This document shows positions 41,226 to 48,959 of a DNA stretch of 64,000 bases, in pieces. The DNA is from Rufibacter roseolus (GTDB taxonomy: Bacteria; Bacteroidota; Bacteroidia; Cytophagales; Hymenobacteraceae): NCBI RefSeq assembly GCF_017916365.1, contig NZ_JAFMSU010000003.1, positions 1,178,001 to 1,242,000 of the forward strand, in the 5' to 3' direction. Position 1 is the first letter of the stretch; each line of letters begins with the position of its first letter. The notes under the pieces were generated by a model, which worked only from the letters and a program-made list of their open reading frames with translations, was not told where the DNA came from and searched no databases. The position numbers were made by a program, and so were the translations under genes.

Positions 41226-41651
41226 TTATAGGCTTGCCGTTTCTACCTTCACCTCGTTCTCGGTGTACTTAGAAGGACATTTGAGCAAAATCTTGTCGGC
41301 CACGAAGACGTTCTCTTTCATGTTGCCGGTAATTACCACCTGCTCAGAGCGGTCAAAATCCTGGGGTTTGGGGCTGTAGTACACCACTTGCTGCTCTACG
41401 CGGTTGGTGTCTACCAGCACAAATGAGAAGTAATTGGGGTCCAGTGTCGGATCATACTTCATGCCTACAATGTGGCCCCGGGCGTCTTTTTTCAGGCGGC
41501 CTACCACGTGCACCTTGGTGTCATCCCCTTCTTTAGCGCGGGCCTGCGCTTCAGAGAACGGCACGTAAACACTCGCGTCTGAAGCCGTTGACATGATGAT
41601 CATGATGGCCACCGCAATAACTAAAATCCCGATGATGTGTATTCTTTTCAT
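41226..41651 (-). CDS. ccmE: Cytochrome c maturation protein CcmE, Cys-type heme chaperone
   Basis: 141 aa. One N-terminal membrane anchor (IIGILVIAVAIMIIM) and a periplasmic OB-fold (DTKVHVVGRLKKDA, SFVLVDTNRVEQQVVYYS, VVITGNMKENVFVADKILLKC). In most CcmE the heme is bound by His in the motif H-x-x-x-Y; here the site reads LLKCPSKY, so Cys125 replaces the His and Tyr129 is kept. This is the C-x-x-x-Y variant known from archaea and some sulfate reducers. It passes heme from CcmABC(D) to CcmF. Same strand as ccmB, C, D and F; separated from the ccmD-like gene by about 140 bp with a dispersed palindrome. Confidence 0.95.
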   Translation of the reverse strand: MKRIHIIGILVIAVAIMIIMSTASDASVYVPFSEAQARAKEGDDTKVHVVGRLKKDARGHIVGMKYDPTLDPNYFSFVLVDTNRVEQQVVYYSPKPQDFDRSEQVVITGNMKENVFVADKILLKCPSKYTENEVKVETASL

Positions 41652-41750
41652 GGTTATTCAAGATTAGGCGAGTTCTGCCCGCCTCTTTAACAACACTTAT
41701 TTAAAATTAAATCCGCACCAGGCGCTTTTCTGCATGGAACGAACACTTTG

Positions 41751-41788
41751 CGTTTAGGACCTGCTTAAGGTAAAACAGCCCCGAAACG
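41751..41788. repeat. Dispersed intergenic palindrome, copy 19
   Basis: CGTTTAGGACCTGCTTAAGG then TAAAACAGCCCCGAAACGG, inside the ccm cluster between the ccmD-like stop and the ccmE start. Confidence 0.75.
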
Positions 41789-41791
41789 GTT

Positions 41792-42070
41792 TTATTGCCG
41801 AAGCTCGCGCTCCAACTTGCCAATCTTTCTATCCAGGCTGATGAGGTAAAACAGGACGCCCAGCAAAATGCTCACCAGTACCGCCACCACAATATAAATC
41901 TTGCCGTCCTGGCGCATGACATCTGCCATCTCCGGGTCTGAGGCCGCTTTGTCCTGTGAGGTATATTCAATGGTGGAGCCTCCTTCCGTAGCGTTTTGCG
42001 CCGAGGCAGGAATTGAGAAACCAGCCGCCCACGTCAGGAGCAGCACCAAGAGCCACTTATGCATTTTCAT
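41792..42070 (-). CDS. CcmD-like small membrane protein
   Basis: 92 aa. A signal peptide (WAAGFSIPASAQ), a short polar periplasmic stretch, then one membrane helix (IYIVVAVLVSILLGVLFYLISL) and a basic tail DRKIGKLERELRQ. The C-terminal half has the CcmD pattern; classical CcmD is about 60 aa and has no signal peptide. It overlaps the end of ccmC by 14 bp, the usual place of ccmD. Role by position: stabilises the CcmABC heme export complex. Membrane topology N-out/C-in. Confidence 0.85.
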   Translation of the reverse strand: MKMHKWLLVLLLTWAAGFSIPASAQNATEGGSTIEYTSQDKAASDPEMADVMRQDGKIYIVVAVLVSILLGVLFYLISLDRKIGKLERELRQ

Positions 42071-42722
42071 AGAATCGTTGCTTTAAAACTTCTAAACGGG
42101 TGCGAAGGTGCACCACCCAAACCCCTAACAGCGTCCAGCCAATCACGGCCGGGTAGAACACGGCGCGCAGGCGGCTGTCCAGGTCATAGGAGTTGAAACC
42201 GGGGTTCCCGCCATTGCCCGGGTGCAGGGAATCTGTGAGGCGCGGCAGAATAAACAAAAGCGGGATAAGCGCCGCAAACGCGAAGACATTGTACACCGCG
42301 CTGATGCGGGCGCGCTGCTGATGGTCCTGGAAAGAACCGCGCAGAATAAGGTAAGCGAAGTAAATGAGTAGGCCAATGGCCGAAGCGTTCTGCTTGGGAT
42401 CGTTGCTCCAGAATTCGCCCCACGTGAAACGTGCCCACTCCATGCCCGTGATAATGCCCAGCACCCCAAACAGGATGCCTACTTTGGCAGACTCGTAGGC
42501 AATGATATCGTTTCTGGTAAGTGGGTTTCTGAGGTATTTTATGGAATACACCACTGAAACGAGCAAAATCAGGATCATGCCAAACCACATAGGCACGTGG
42601 AAGTACAGGTTCCGGATGGTTTCATTGAGAATAGCCAGACGGGGCACCTCGCTCAGCATGCCCATCACCACTGTGTACAGCAGCAGGGCAATCGTCAGCC
42701 ATTTCCACCAGGTTAGTTTCAT
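42057..42722 (-). CDS. ccmC: Cytochrome c maturation protein CcmC
   Basis: 221 aa from the ATG at 42722 (a GTG 15 codons upstream is possible but would run into ccmB). Six membrane helices; FHVPMWFGM near the N-terminus supplies a heme-ligand His, and the WWD motif is WARFTWGEFWSNDPKQNAS (tryptophan-rich, followed by GLLIYFAYL). It loads heme on CcmE. It lies between ccmB and the ccmD-like gene, overlapping the latter by 14 bp. Also matches the CcsA superfamily. Confidence 0.94.
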   Translation of the reverse strand: MKLTWWKWLTIALLLYTVVMGMLSEVPRLAILNETIRNLYFHVPMWFGMILILLVSVVYSIKYLRNPLTRNDIIAYESAKVGILFGVLGIITGMEWARFTWGEFWSNDPKQNASAIGLLIYFAYLILRGSFQDHQQRARISAVYNVFAFAALIPLLFILPRLTDSLHPGNGGNPGFNSYDLDSRLRAVFYPAVIGWTLLGVWVVHLRTRLEVLKQRFYENA

Positions 42723-42754
42723 TCGTTTTTGACTTTGTTTTTTATTTCCGGGCC

Positions 42755-43423
42755 TTAACTGCGCCACAAATAAGGGAACAGGATGTAGGACACGGTCACC
42801 ACAATCATATTAATTGCCAGCAGCACCAGCGCCTCGTCAAGGCTCACCGAGGGGTCCAGCCCGTCAATGGCGTTCTTGGACATCTTCATGAGCATGAGCA
42901 GCATGGGCACCATCACCGGGAAACTGAGCACCGCCATGAGAGTACCGGTATTCGCCGCCTTGGCTGCGATGCCCGAGATCATGGTCAGCGACGAGGCAAA
43001 CCCAATCGCTCCTAAGACAATCGTTACCAGGAACATGCCCACGTCCTGCACCGGGTTCCCGATCACAATGGCATAGAACCCGAAGCAAAGCAGGGACAGC
43101 ACCAGCATGAGCGCCGCGTTGTACACCATCTTAGCCAGAATCACTCCCTGCGGACTCACCACACTATAATAATAGAGCAGCCGTCCGCGGCTTTCCTGGG
43201 CAAATCCCTTGGCGATGGCGTTCACGGCAGTGAACAGCAGAATGATCCAGTACAAGGCATTCCAGACTGGCACCTCCAGCCCTCCAAAGCGCAGACTGAA
43301 ACTGAGGTAGCAAATGAAAACCGTACTTCCCACGTACAGCAGCATGCCGTTGAACGCATACTTCTGCCGCCATTCCAGCACAAAATCCTTTTGCATCAGG
43401 TAAACAACCTCTTTCAGCAGCAC
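42755..43423 (-). CDS. ccmB: Heme exporter protein CcmB
   Basis: 222 aa, six membrane helices. N-terminus VVYLMQKDFVLEWRQKYAFNGMLLY and the block AKGFAQESRGRLLYYYSVVSP match CcmB, the permease partner of CcmA in delivering heme to CcmE. The start is GTG at 43423; an ATG nine codons later (43396) would also keep the motif. First gene of the ccmB-C-D-E-F series. The ATPase CcmA is not adjacent and must be encoded elsewhere or be missing. Confidence 0.93.
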   Translation of the reverse strand: MLLKEVVYLMQKDFVLEWRQKYAFNGMLLYVGSTVFICYLSFSLRFGGLEVPVWNALYWIILLFTAVNAIAKGFAQESRGRLLYYYSVVSPQGVILAKMVYNAALMLVLSLLCFGFYAIVIGNPVQDVGMFLVTIVLGAIGFASSLTMISGIAAKAANTGTLMAVLSFPVMVPMLLMLMKMSKNAIDGLDPSVSLDEALVLLAINMIVVTVSYILFPYLWRS

Positions 43424-43503
43424 TTCTTCTTAACTTTTCCACAAAGGTACAACACAAATGAATGCTGACGGATGATTTCCGTCATTATTCACGCGCGCAG
43501 GAG

Positions 43504-43543
43504 CTTGTTTTGGAGTTACTTTCAGGAAATCAGACCTGAAACG
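43504..43543. repeat. Dispersed intergenic palindrome, copy 20
   Basis: CTTGTTTTGGAGTTACTTTC then AGGAAATCAGACCTGAAACG; the second half is well kept. Confidence 0.52.
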
Positions 43544-43699
43544 GACACCATTACATCCTTTCCCAGAACGATACCAAACCTCCGTTCCGTTGCCTCTCCC
43601 CTTCTGTAAATCTTACCCCTTTTCAACCAGGCACCCTGCACCGGGCCAGGGCTATGCAGGTTCAGTTTGAAGGCTGTTTTGTTGTGGAAGAAGGCCGTC

Positions 43700-43740
43700 C
43701 CATTTAGCCTCTGTTTTTCAGAAAAGAGGCTAGAAACAGC
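43700..43740. repeat. Dispersed intergenic palindrome, copy 21
   Basis: CCATTTAGCCTCTGTTTTTC then AGAAAAGAGGCTAGAAACAGC; TAGCCTCT/AGAGGCTA pair exactly. Preceded by a half copy. Confidence 0.72.
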
Positions 43741-43784
43741 TATCCGGCTTCTGCAGGCCTGTTTGGAAACAGGAAACAAGACGT

Positions 43785-43872
43785 GTTAACCTCCGCTTAA
43801 CATTCACTATTCCAACTTAACGATAGGGTAATATCGGGTTAATCATGGGGTAAAGTGACCGCTCTAGTTTTG
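43785..43872 (+). promoter_or_regulatory. TTAAC direct repeats and -7 box before the TonB receptor operon
   Basis: GTTAACCT (43785), CTTAACAT (43796), CTTAACGA (43816) and GTTAATCA (43838) are direct repeats roughly one, two and two helical turns apart, followed by the -7 box TAGTTTTG (43865-43872) 22 nt before the ATG. There is no TTTG -33 box; the last repeat lies near its place, as expected for an activator-dependent promoter. The layout is like that of OmpR/PhoB-type operators. The regulator is inferred, not shown. Confidence 0.5.
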
Positions 43873-43894
43873 CAGCGAGACTAATACTAACCAC

Positions 43895-46708
43895 ATGAGA
43901 TCGTTTTTACTCACCCTCTCTTTTATCTGCACGGCCTTAACAGGCTTTGCGCAAACAGGAACCCTCACCGGCAAAGTAAAAGACAAGAAAACCGGCGAAG
44001 CCATTATCGGCGCCACCGTATCGGCTACCAGCTCCAGCGTAGCCGCCACCGACCTGGAAGGTAACTACTCCCTTTCATTGGCCCCGGGCACCTACAAAGT
44101 CACCATCACCTATGTTTCCTATAAACCGCTCACGCTTGAGGGCGTGACCATAGAAGCGGGCAAGACCACTAACCTGAACTCTTCCTTGGAAGACGATGCC
44201 CACAGCCTGGGCGAAGTGACCGTGGTAGCCGAGCGCCAGGTAAACAATGACATTTCGCTTATCAAAGACATCAAGCAGAGCAACATTGTAGTGAGCGGGA
44301 TGTCTAACGAGCAGATTGTGAAAGCGCAGGACCGCGATGCGGCCGAGGCGGTGCGCAGAATCCCGGGCGTTACCATCCAGGACAACCGCTTTATTATTGT
44401 GCGGGGCTTGAGCGAGCGCTACAACTCCGTAATGCTGAACAACGTGCTCACGCCCAGCTCTGAAGTGGACGTACGCGCCTTTTCTTTTGATGTCTTGCCC
44501 ACCAGCGTTATAGACAGAATCCTGATCTATAAGTCACCGGCCCCCGAATTACCCGGAGATTTCGCTGGTGGGGCCATCAAAGTCACCACTAGAAACGCAG
44601 TGACGGAGAACAGCGCCACCTTCAGCATAGGTACGGGCTACCGCACGGGCACCACGTTCAACAACAACTACTATTCCTACAAAGGCAGCAAAACGGATTT
44701 CCTGGGGTTTGACAGCGGAACCCGCCAACTGCCCGGCAACTTCCCTTCCACCGCCAGATTCCAGAACCTGAGCTACGCCGAGCGCGCCCAGTACGGTCAG
44801 AACCTGGACCTGCCCAACACCTGGAAACCAGAGAAAGCCACCGCCTCGCCAGATATGAGATTGAATTTTGGGCTGAACCGCGTTTTTGACGTAGCCGGCA
44901 ACCGGATTTCCAGCATCACGGCCGTCACTTACTCTAATTCCCGGCTGCGCCAGAACACTTTCCGCAGCGATTACCAGCAACAGCAGGCCGACGGCAAAGT
45001 AGACACCAACTGGAACTACACAGACCAACTCTCGGGCAATACCATCCGGGTGGGTTTGCTGCAGAACTTCTCGCTCCGCCTGAACGAGAACAACAAGATA
45101 GAATTCCGGAACCTGTTCAACCAGATAGGCATTTCCCAGACCACGGTGCGCCAGGGCTTCAACTATGAGACCGGGGGCGTGAAAGAAGAGCAGAACTACG
45201 CCCTGCGTTACGAAAGCCGCAGCATTTACACCGGTCAGTTGCAGGGTACGCACTCTTCCCCAGACCAAAAGAACACCTTCACCTGGTCAGCGGGCTACAA
45301 CTTCATCAACCGCCAGGAACCGGATTTAAGAAGAGTGCGCACCCAACGCGATGCCGGATCTGAAGGCCCGTTCAGGGTACAGGTTTCCACTTTGTCTACG
45401 CCTTATGATGCCGCCCGCTTCTTCTCAGACCTGAACGAGAGCGCCTACATCGCCGAAGGCCAGTGGCAGCACCTCTTCAACGCCGCAGATTCAGCTGATG
45501 TGGAGAACGCCCCCAAATTGAACATCGGGTTCTACGCCGAGAGAAAGGACCGCGACTTCAACGCCCGCACCCTCAACTACAAGCGCAACGCTGGCATTGG
45601 CGGCAGAACCGATGAAAACATCCTGAACCTGCCCTTGGACCAGATCTTCGCCCCGCAGAACATCTCTTTCCCTAACGGATTGATCTTTGACGAAGGAACC
45701 ACCATTGCCGATAAGTATGATGCCTCCAACACTTTGGGAGCCGCTTACGCTGGTATCGCGAAGAAATTCTTCCAAAAGGTTAACTTCTACGGCGGGGTTA
45801 GAGCTGAGTACAACTGGCGCCAGGTGACCACCGCTGACCAATCTGGTACTTACGAGGTAGACGAGAAGAAACTTTACCTGCTACCATCGGTGAACGTGGC
45901 CTACAACTTCAGCCTCCGTTCCCTGCTGCGCGTGGCCTACGGCATGACCGTGAACCGCCCCGAGTTCAGAGAGCAGGCCCGCTTCAGCTTCTATGACTTC
46001 AATGAGAACGCCTCGGTACGCGGTAACAACGAACTCAAAACCGCTACCATCCACAACGTGGACATGCGCTATGAATTCTACCCCTCCTCCGCTGAGCTTC
46101 TTTCTCTGGGAGTTTTCTACAAACGGTTCATAAACCCCATTGAGACCAAACTGGAGGCCGGTACCGGTACCAACTACACCTTCGTGAACGGAGATTATGC
46201 CAACAGCATCGGGATTGAGGCAGAGGCCCGCAAGTCTTTCAGAGAGCTTTCCGGCAGCAAATTCATTCAAAACCACTCTCTGGTCTTGAACGCTTCCTTG
46301 ATCCACAGCCGAGTGAGCCTAAAGGGTACATCTTCAGAAGAGGCTTTGGAGCGTCCTATGATGGGTCAATCGCCTTACATCGTGAACACGGGCCTCTACT
46401 ACCAGGATGAAGAGACCGGCTGGCAGTACTCCATCATGTACAACGTACTGGGCACCAGAATCTACCGCGTGGGCGATGAACAGAACCCGTCAATCTATGA
46501 ATTACCCCGCCACGTGGTGGATGTGACCCTCACCAAGAACTTCAAGAACAGAATGCAGCTAAAAGCCGGCGTGACCGACCTGTTCAACCAGAAATTCCGC
46601 TTCAAGGAAGACACCAACCTAGACAGCGAGATCGGGTCAGCAGACCTGCCCATCTACCTCTTCAACCGGGGCATGTACAGCACTATCACCTTAGGGTACA
46701 CTTTCTAA
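43895..46708 (+). CDS. TonB-dependent receptor with carboxypeptidase-like regulatory domain
   Basis: 937 aa with a signal peptide (LTGFAQTG). Residues 22-105 form the regulatory-like beta-sandwich (LTGKVKDKKTGEAIIGATVSA), 120-235 the plug (AAEAVRRIPGVTIQDNRFIIVRGLSERYNSVMLNNV, then VIDRILIYKSPAPELPGDFAGGAIKVTTR), and the rest the barrel, ending in TLGYTF. This is the non-SusC class of TonB receptors (no SusD gene follows). It is followed at 59 bp by a beta-helix lipoprotein, which is probably its surface partner. Substrate unknown; repeats in the promoter suggest two-component control, perhaps phosphate. Confidence 0.93.
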   Translation: MRSFLLTLSFICTALTGFAQTGTLTGKVKDKKTGEAIIGATVSATSSSVAATDLEGNYSLSLAPGTYKVTITYVSYKPLTLEGVTIEAGKTTNLNSSLEDDAHSLGEVTVVAERQVNNDISLIKDIKQSNIVVSGMSNEQIVKAQDRDAAEAVRRIPGVTIQDNRFIIVRGLSERYNSVMLNNVLTPSSEVDVRAFSFDVLPTSVIDRILIYKSPAPELPGDFAGGAIKVTTRNAVTENSATFSIGTGYRTGTTFNNNYYSYKGSKTDFLGFDSGTRQLPGNFPSTARFQNLSYAERAQYGQNLDLPNTWKPEKATASPDMRLNFGLNRVFDVAGNRISSITAVTYSNSRLRQNTFRSDYQQQQADGKVDTNWNYTDQLSGNTIRVGLLQNFSLRLNENNKIEFRNLFNQIGISQTTVRQGFNYETGGVKEEQNYALRYESRSIYTGQLQGTHSSPDQKNTFTWSAGYNFINRQEPDLRRVRTQRDAGSEGPFRVQVSTLSTPYDAARFFSDLNESAYIAEGQWQHLFNAADSADVENAPKLNIGFYAERKDRDFNARTLNYKRNAGIGGRTDENILNLPLDQIFAPQNISFPNGLIFDEGTTIADKYDASNTLGAAYAGIAKKFFQKVNFYGGVRAEYNWRQVTTADQSGTYEVDEKKLYLLPSVNVAYNFSLRSLLRVAYGMTVNRPEFREQARFSFYDFNENASVRGNNELKTATIHNVDMRYEFYPSSAELLSLGVFYKRFINPIETKLEAGTGTNYTFVNGDYANSIGIEAEARKSFRELSGSKFIQNHSLVLNASLIHSRVSLKGTSSEEALERPMMGQSPYIVNTGLYYQDEETGWQYSIMYNVLGTRIYRVGDEQNPSIYELPRHVVDVTLTKNFKNRMQLKAGVTDLFNQKFRFKEDTNLDSEIGSADLPIYLFNRGMYSTITLGYTF

Positions 46709-46767
46709 AAACGGACTTAAAACAGACCTACATATCAATTAAACTAAACCATTTCTTAAAAAAGAGT

Positions 46768-48102
46768 ATGAAAGACTTAGGTAAATTATCACTGATGCTT
46801 TTAGCCGGCCTGGCCCTGGGCTTCACCTCCTGCTCAGACAGCGAGGACGATGACACCCCTACGCCAACCGTGAAAGGCAACGCGAACCTGCAAGGCTCCA
46901 TTACCGCCAACAGAACGCTGGATGCCGATACCGTGTACACCCTGAAAGGCTTTGTATATGTAGACAACAACGCCACCTTAACCATAGAACCCGGCACCAT
47001 CATCAAAGGCGAGAAAGCTACCCAAGGCACGCTTCTGATCCAGCGTGGAGCCAAGATCATGGCTCAGGGCACAGCCGAGAAACCAATTGTATTCACCTCC
47101 AACCAAGCCAAAGGCAGCCGCGCTCCAGGAGACTGGGGTGGGGTAGTGATCTTAGGGAAAGCAAAAAACAACCAATCACAGAACGTACAAGTAGAAGGTG
47201 GTCCGTTAGCCTACTACGGAGGGGAAAATGACGCCGATAACTCTGGGGTATTCAGTTATGTACGCATTGAATATGCCGGTTATCCTTTGCAGCCAAACAA
47301 AGAATTGAACGGTCTTACCTTGGGTTCTGTAGGATCAGGCACCAAGATTGACCACGTGCAGGTTTCTTTTGGCGGGGACGATGCGTTTGAGTGGTTTGGC
47401 GGCACCGTGAATGCGACGCACCTGGTAGCCTACAGAAACACCGATGATATGTTTGACACTGACTTTGGCTACAGCGGAAGAGTGCAGTACGCTTTAGGCA
47501 TCAGCGACCCCAACATGTGGGACGTGGCTACCGGCGGTGCCTCTAACGGCTTTGAGTCAGACAACGACGGCAACGGCTCCACTTTAACTCCCCTGACCAC
47601 CGCTACTTTCTCCAACGTGACCATTGTAGGTCCGGGCAGCAACTTGCCAACCGGCGCCCAGTTCGGTCAGGGGGCACACCTGAAAAAAGGAACCAGCCTT
47701 TCTATCCGCAACTCTATCATCAGCGGCTATAACAAAGGCATTACTTTGGACGGATCAGTGGTGGAAGGCTACGCCCAGAACGGCGGCATCAAGATCATGA
47801 ACACCGTAGTAGCGGGTGCCGGCGAGAACACCGCCATCAACAAAGCCTCTTCTTCTACGTCAGAGTTCAATGCCACCACTTGGTTTAACGCCAGCGGCAA
47901 CGGCAACAGCATCAAAGCCCTGAACCAACTGGGTCTGGCCACTACTGCCCCTTACTTGCCACAGACGGGTTCCATGGTTTTGAGCGGCGCGTCTTTTGCG
48001 GGAATCAACGGGTTTGAGACCACTACCTACATTGGCGCCTTCGGTACTACAGACTGGACCGCCGGCTGGACCAACTGGGACCCACAGAACACAGATTATT
48101 AA
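46768..48102 (+). CDS. Beta-helix lipoprotein partner of a TonB receptor
   Basis: 444 aa with lipobox FTSC (Cys22) and an acidic SDSEDDDTPTP linker. The mature part is a right-handed beta-helix-like repeat: TVYTLKGFVYVDNNATLTIEPGTIIKG, GTLLIQRGAKIMAQGTAEKPIVFTSNQAKGSRAPGDWGGVVILG, FSYVRIEYAGYP, IDHVQVSFGGDDAFEWFGG. This family of Bacteroidota lipoproteins often sits beside a TonB receptor; its function is unknown. Predicted surface or periplasmic location. Same transcription unit as the receptor; two terminators follow. Confidence 0.88.
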   Translation: MKDLGKLSLMLLAGLALGFTSCSDSEDDDTPTPTVKGNANLQGSITANRTLDADTVYTLKGFVYVDNNATLTIEPGTIIKGEKATQGTLLIQRGAKIMAQGTAEKPIVFTSNQAKGSRAPGDWGGVVILGKAKNNQSQNVQVEGGPLAYYGGENDADNSGVFSYVRIEYAGYPLQPNKELNGLTLGSVGSGTKIDHVQVSFGGDDAFEWFGGTVNATHLVAYRNTDDMFDTDFGYSGRVQYALGISDPNMWDVATGGASNGFESDNDGNGSTLTPLTTATFSNVTIVGPGSNLPTGAQFGQGAHLKKGTSLSIRNSIISGYNKGITLDGSVVEGYAQNGGIKIMNTVVAGAGENTAINKASSSTSEFNATTWFNASGNGNSIKALNQLGLATTAPYLPQTGSMVLSGASFAGINGFETTTYIGAFGTTDWTAGWTNWDPQNTDY

Positions 48103-48198
48103 TCAAAGATTTTAAAGACAAGATTGGCCATCAATATGGGTGAGAAATAGAGGTGGTACAATCACTTTGCGCGTGGCTTAGTCTCCCAGGCGCAGGGG

Positions 48199-48222
48199 GC
48201 CCGCCAGAGATGGCGGGCTTTA
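48199..48222 (+). terminator. Terminator-like hairpin
   Basis: GCCCGCCA / TGGCGGGC with a GAGA loop followed by TTTATCTTT, about 100 bp after the beta-helix lipoprotein stop. Confidence 0.72.
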
Positions 48223-48249
48223 TCTTTCATGAGAGAAAGAGCAGAAACA

Positions 48250-48281
48250 GAACGGGCCTCCACTGGAGGCCCGTTCGTTTT
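48250..48281. terminator. Second terminator-like hairpin
   Basis: GAACGGGCCTCCA / TGGAGGCCCGTTC followed by GTTTT, placed between convergent genes. Confidence 0.82.
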
Positions 48282-48335
48282 GTTTGTTAATAAAGAGCGA
48301 GGTGCCGATCAATAAAGGGTGAGGTAGTAAAAGCT

Positions 48336-48677
48336 TTAGTTTCTTTTGGTAATGCCTTTGTATTTGTAAACAAGGTATTTCTTCTGTTGCAACGGGGTCA
48401 GGTGCTGCAGCACGGCGTCTTCATGACGGCTGTTGATTTCAGCATTCAGCTCCTCCAGCCGGGTACCCGAAGCGATGTTCTGTACTTCTCCTATTTCGCG
48501 CAGCCTTTCCTTTTCCAGTGCTTTGAGCTTCACAAACTGCGTCTCGCTTAACTTGAGTTTGGTGTGTAGCGCACGCATTCCTGTTTTAAGCGCGTTTTTC
48601 TTGGTTGTGAATGAATCTGCCGATGCCATGGCAGAGAAAGAGAGGATAAAGGCGAAGATGAGTACTAAATTTTTCAC
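48336..48677 (-). CDS. Small periplasmic helical protein (Spy/CpxP-like)
   Basis: 113 aa, GTG start at 48677. Signal peptide (AFILSFSAMASA), then a basic, largely helical mature part: KLKLSETQFVKLKALEKERLREIGEVQNI and LTPLQQKKYLVYKYK. The repeated L-S/T-x-x-Q pattern (LSETQ, LTPLQ) recalls the LTxxQ motif of Spy/CpxP-type chaperones and their Bacteroidota relatives. This is an inference from a short motif. Transcribed toward the terminator hairpins at 48199-48281. Confidence 0.7.
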   Translation of the reverse strand: MKNLVLIFAFILSFSAMASADSFTTKKNALKTGMRALHTKLKLSETQFVKLKALEKERLREIGEVQNIASGTRLEELNAEINSRHEDAVLQHLTPLQQKKYLVYKYKGITKRN

Positions 48678-48867
48678 TGGTAAAAGACTGCTGTTTGTAT
48701 TTCTGATTCAAAGGTAGCGGTCTTAACCAGGCCGGATTCTTAAATTAGGCCAACCTCCTCAAACCAGAGTTTAAAGGGTAAATTCTCCCGATTAGCAGGC
48801 TTCGCTCTTCCTGGAAATCGCGAAGTACAGGTTGAATACCCTGATCAGCCGGACAAAAGAGTTCAGA

Positions 48868-48908
48868 GCTGTTTTAAAGCCGATTTTCCTAAATTAGACC
48901 TAAAACAG
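48868..48908. repeat. Dispersed intergenic palindrome, copy 22
   Basis: GCTGTTTTAAAGCCGATTTTC then CTAAATTAGACCTAAAACAG, between the Spy-like gene start and the MoxR stop. A more decayed relative is at about 48726-48757. Confidence 0.62.
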
Positions 48909-48959
48909 AAAAGGCAATCTTTTCAGACTGCCTTCCTTTATTCTTATACCATTTCCTTC

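Larger units (their letters stand above)
43424..43784. other. Divergent intergenic region, ccmB side
   Basis: The ccmB-TonB receptor gap. It carries two dispersed palindromes (43504-43543 and 43700-43740) and a half copy near 43661-43699; the right part holds TTAAC repeats, listed separately. A minus-strand frame at 43522-43779 consists mainly of repeat sequence and is not a gene. Confidence 0.55.

Noticed and set aside
43522-43779. 85-codon minus-strand frame in the ccmB-TonB receptor gap
   Set aside because: It is made largely of dispersed palindrome sequence and has no coding character.
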